In this document: in pieces, positions 13,885 through 15,583 of the stretch
Layout: the number at the start of each line of letters is the position of its first letter
How positions within the stretch are numbered: position 1 is the first letter of the stretch
From: Clostridiales bacterium
GTDB taxonomy: Bacteria > Bacillota > Clostridia > Tissierellales > Sedimentibacteraceae
NCBI GenBank assembly: GCA_003487955.1
Contig: DNNJ01000028.1
Location: forward strand, 40,170-55,752
Direction: 5' to 3'
Length of the DNA: 15,583 nucleotides
Notes under the pieces: generated by a model
Seen by the model: the letters and a program-made list of their open reading frames with translations, nothing else
Databases searched by the model: none
Told to the model about the DNA's origin: nothing
Made by a program: the position numbers and the translations under genes

Positions 13885-14661
13885 TCAAGAATTTGATTCG
13901 GAATCCATAACACTCCATATGGGTTTTCCCTCGTCATCAAAGCTGCATATGAAGATGGTGCTGGTCTTTTTCCCCACAGCATAATAACTGCCTCCCCACT
14001 CGGCTGTAGCTTTCACACGGAAAACCCAGCAGGATTCATCTACAGTATAAATTGAATCCAGCAGTGCTTCTGCAAAAACAGCATCCTTGTCGTCTGTACT
14101 TATCGGCCAATCCCCAAGAATATACCAGTTTACAGGTTCCAGCTCCACTTTAAGCTTTGTTTGCCCTATATCCTGTGCTTCTTCCTCTGTGATGGCATCT
14201 TGTGAAGGATTGGCCGACAAAAACTCATCCACATCATTATATCGTATATCAATACCGCTGCCTCCGCTTTCCCAAATACTTTCAAGATTTACCGCATCCG
14301 GCTTGCCTGTTGAATTTGAATGTACGACTAAACGATATCCACCCTCTATTTTATAAACCATAATGTATCGGTCATGACTTGAACTTGCATTTCCTCCCTT
14401 ATATTGCCACAAATCCTCAAACAATAAATTATCGCCTTTCCCGGCAAGCTGGCGCACATCGTTAAGCGTCATTTCTTTCCCGTCCATGTTGCCGCCCCAT
14501 GGAAACGGGACAGCAGGTGATTCCGTATTTGGTGCATTTTCGTCAATAGCAGAATCATTTGCCACATTGTTAATCTTATTAACCCCAAAGCATCCAGTCA
14601 AAACAAGTGCTGCTACTGCTGCAATTATAATTATCAAGTGCATTCTTTTGAAATTTTTCAT
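13885..14661 (-). CDS. Putative lipoprotein, unknown function
   Basis: A 258-residue exported protein. A basic N-terminus (MKNFKRMH), a hydrophobic helix and the lipobox LTGC (21-24) predict signal peptidase II cleavage and lipid attachment at Cys24. A low-complexity acidic/Asn/Pro linker (about 30-55) leads to a soluble domain with SGGSGIDIRYNDVDEF and CWVFRVKATAEWGGSYYAVG; I do not recognise the fold. The short signal peptide favours the start at 14661, where GGAGGTGA lies 8 nt upstream. An in-frame ATG at 14679 also has AGGAGG 10 nt upstream, so a 264-residue form is possible. Codon use looks a little GC-richer than in neighbours, which could hint at separate origin. Confidence 0.8.
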   Translation of the reverse strand: MKNFKRMHLIIIIAAVAALVLTGCFGVNKINNVANDSAIDENAPNTESPAVPFPWGGNMDGKEMTLNDVRQLAGKGDNLLFEDLWQYKGGNASSSHDRYIMVYKIEGGYRLVVHSNSTGKPDAVNLESIWESGGSGIDIRYNDVDEFLSANPSQDAITEEEAQDIGQTKLKVELEPVNWYILGDWPISTDDKDAVFAEALLDSIYTVDESCWVFRVKATAEWGGSYYAVGKKTSTIFICSFDDEGKPIWSVMDSESNS

Positions 14662-14751
14662 AGTTATAGTCACCTCCATGATTAAATAGCCTCCTATATT
14701 GATTTCTTAATATATACATAAAGAGATAATTACATATTGTTTTGATAATTA

Positions 14752-15348
14752 TCAGTCTTGTAGTTTTAACTTACGCTTCTCGCCTAATAATTTTTCTTTG
14801 TTAGATCTTGTATCATCCAATAAAAAATCTGCCCATTCAAGTTTAAGTTTATCAGTATTTTCTTGCCAATAAAGCAGGTGGTCATAATAATAGTTAACCT
14901 TATCAATTACAGGTTTTGAAAAGTCATTTTTACCGTATTTTAAAACTAATGCTGTTAATTCATACATGGGCAAACCGATTGCATGTGTTTCTACATGGAC
15001 AGTGGCTCCACCATGACCTATTGCATGACACAAAGCACTATATTGGCTGTCTTTGATTTCTTTCGCAGCAGCATGTGAATCTAAAATAGCTCGCTTTGCA
15101 GCAGGCATTTTTATTTTCCCTCTTGCCCAATCTTCACTAAGCTCCAAACAAATTCTTGGCCTGTGCTCATTAGGATATTTTGCTTCAAATTCCTCCAAAG
15201 GCATCTTCGAACAATCCAATGCCCACATTACGAGAGTCCTATGATTCTGTTGTTGAATTAAATTTATTAAATCCTGTAAGCATTCACTTTCACGGGAAAA
15301 TAATATCTTATTTCTTTTCTTTAATTTAATTTCTACATCTGAAAACAT
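14752..15348 (-). CDS. Imm-5-like putative immunity protein
   Basis: A 198-residue soluble, helical protein of the family annotated as putative immunity protein (Imm-5-like domain). Diagnostic segments are HRTLVMWALDC (36-46), KYPNEHRPR (57-65), WARGKIKMPAAKRAILDSHA (74-93) and the His-rich core CHAIGHGGATVHVETHAIGL (107-126). It ends in WADFLLDDTRSNKEKLLGEK. The family was proposed from polymorphic-toxin comparisons, but close clostridial members often stand alone, as here: no toxin gene is adjacent. GGAGGT lies about 10 nt before the ATG. It starts 21 nt after the probable original end of the CPBP protease gene (15370), an operon-like spacing. The actual function of this lone copy is unknown. 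Confidence 0.8.
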   Translation of the reverse strand: MFSDVEIKLKKRNKILFSRESECLQDLINLIQQQNHRTLVMWALDCSKMPLEEFEAKYPNEHRPRICLELSEDWARGKIKMPAAKRAILDSHAAAKEIKDSQYSALCHAIGHGGATVHVETHAIGLPMYELTALVLKYGKNDFSKPVIDKVNYYYDHLLYWQENTDKLKLEWADFLLDDTRSNKEKLLGEKRKLKLQD

Positions 15349-15369
15349 ACATAAACTACCTCCATAAGC

Positions 15370-15436
15370 CTATGTTAATCCCCCTATAATGTCCTTTAGT
15401 TCTTCATACAAAGAATCATTTGAAGATGACAAATTT
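15370..15436 (-). pseudogene. Frame-shifted former C-terminus of the CPBP protease gene
   Basis: Directly after the CPBP stop, the next frame is open and reads RNLSSSNDSLYEELKDIIGGLT to TAG (15372-15370). This looks like a normal soluble tail. A 1-nt deletion or a 2-nt addition at the TATATAG tract (about 15437-15443) would join it to the protease. It occupies the gap to the immunity-like gene and has no start signals of its own. It could also be chance, given its length. Confidence 0.4.
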
Positions 15437-15583
15437 CTATATAAATACTAATACTATAACACTAAATAGGTTCGCAGCAAAATGTGATATTGCACTTATC
15501 CAAGCATTTTTTGATTTATAAAATATAATTCCATATAAAATACTGTTTATAAAGACAAAAAAAATATCATATGTTACAATTAC
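15437..15583 (-). CDS. CPBP-family intramembrane protease, C-terminal 48 residues
   Basis: The gene runs in from the right edge. The visible part is NSILYGIIFYKSKNAWISAI followed by SHFAANLFSVIVLVFI and TAG. YKSKNAWISAISHFAANLF matches the last conserved motif of CPBP (CAAX/Abi) glutamic intramembrane proteases, with the active-site His and Asn in HFxxN, flanked by transmembrane helices. Members process membrane proteins or prenylated/immunity-type substrates. The stop comes soon after the last helix and another frame continues as coding-like sequence, so the end may be a recent frameshift. The first glutamate motif lies outside the window. Confidence 0.7.
   Translation of the reverse strand, partial: VIVTYDIFFVFINSILYGIIFYKSKNAWISAISHFAANLFSVIVLVFI

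Noticed and set aside
14744..14753. GATAATTATC palindrome as a terminator after the immunity-like gene.
   Set aside because: It is only 10 bp with no loop and no T tract, and overlaps the stop codon; treated as chance.

Overview
The window reads as a chromosome segment of an AT-rich, Gram-positive anaerobe, most likely a member of the Clostridia (low-GC Firmicutes; Sedimentibacter/Tissierellales-like is a guess from gene content only). The core order rsmB-rlmN-stp-prkC-rsgA-rpe-thiN, then rpmB on the opposite strand, then yloU-fakA, matches the classic Bacillus/Clostridium arrangement. Strong AGGAGG-type ribosome binding sites precede most genes.

Region by region. 1-600 (minus): the start of fakA/yloV (cut by the window edge) and yloU, driven by a clear sigma-A-type promoter. 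600-1050 (plus): rpmB (zinc-binding L28) with its own promoter region and terminator. 1051-1248 (minus): a 65-residue two-helix membrane protein. 1308-10418 (minus): one long, tightly packed housekeeping operon. It starts at a good promoter at 10390-10418 and runs rsmB, rlmN, stp, prkC, rsgA, rpe, thiN, asnS to a hairpin-plus-T-run terminator at 1308-1341. It combines ribosome and tRNA functions (16S m5C967, 23S/tRNA m2A, small-subunit GTPase, Asn-tRNA synthetase), a PASTA kinase/phosphatase signalling pair, a pentose-phosphate epimerase and thiamine diphosphate synthesis.

10500-15583 is accessory in character. It holds a SEC-C zinc-motif protein (plus), a decayed IS256-type transposase tail with an in-frame stop, foldable repeat-like DNA, a two-gene unit (glyoxalase-like VOC protein plus a conserved hypothetical) with promoter and terminator, the C-terminal remnant of a GNAT acetyltransferase, a clostridial membrane protein, a lipoprotein, an Imm-5-like putative immunity protein, and the C-terminus of a CPBP-type intramembrane protease that seems to have lost its original end by frameshift.

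No complete new defence, mobile or biosynthetic system is visible. The points most worth a second look are non-coding: a 2 x 32-bp near-perfect tandem palindromic repeat between promoter and ribosome binding site of the long operon; a chain of hairpins with unrelated stems in the 3' untranslated region of asnS; and short palindromic islands in other spacers. Several short protein remnants that a gene caller would miss are also reported.
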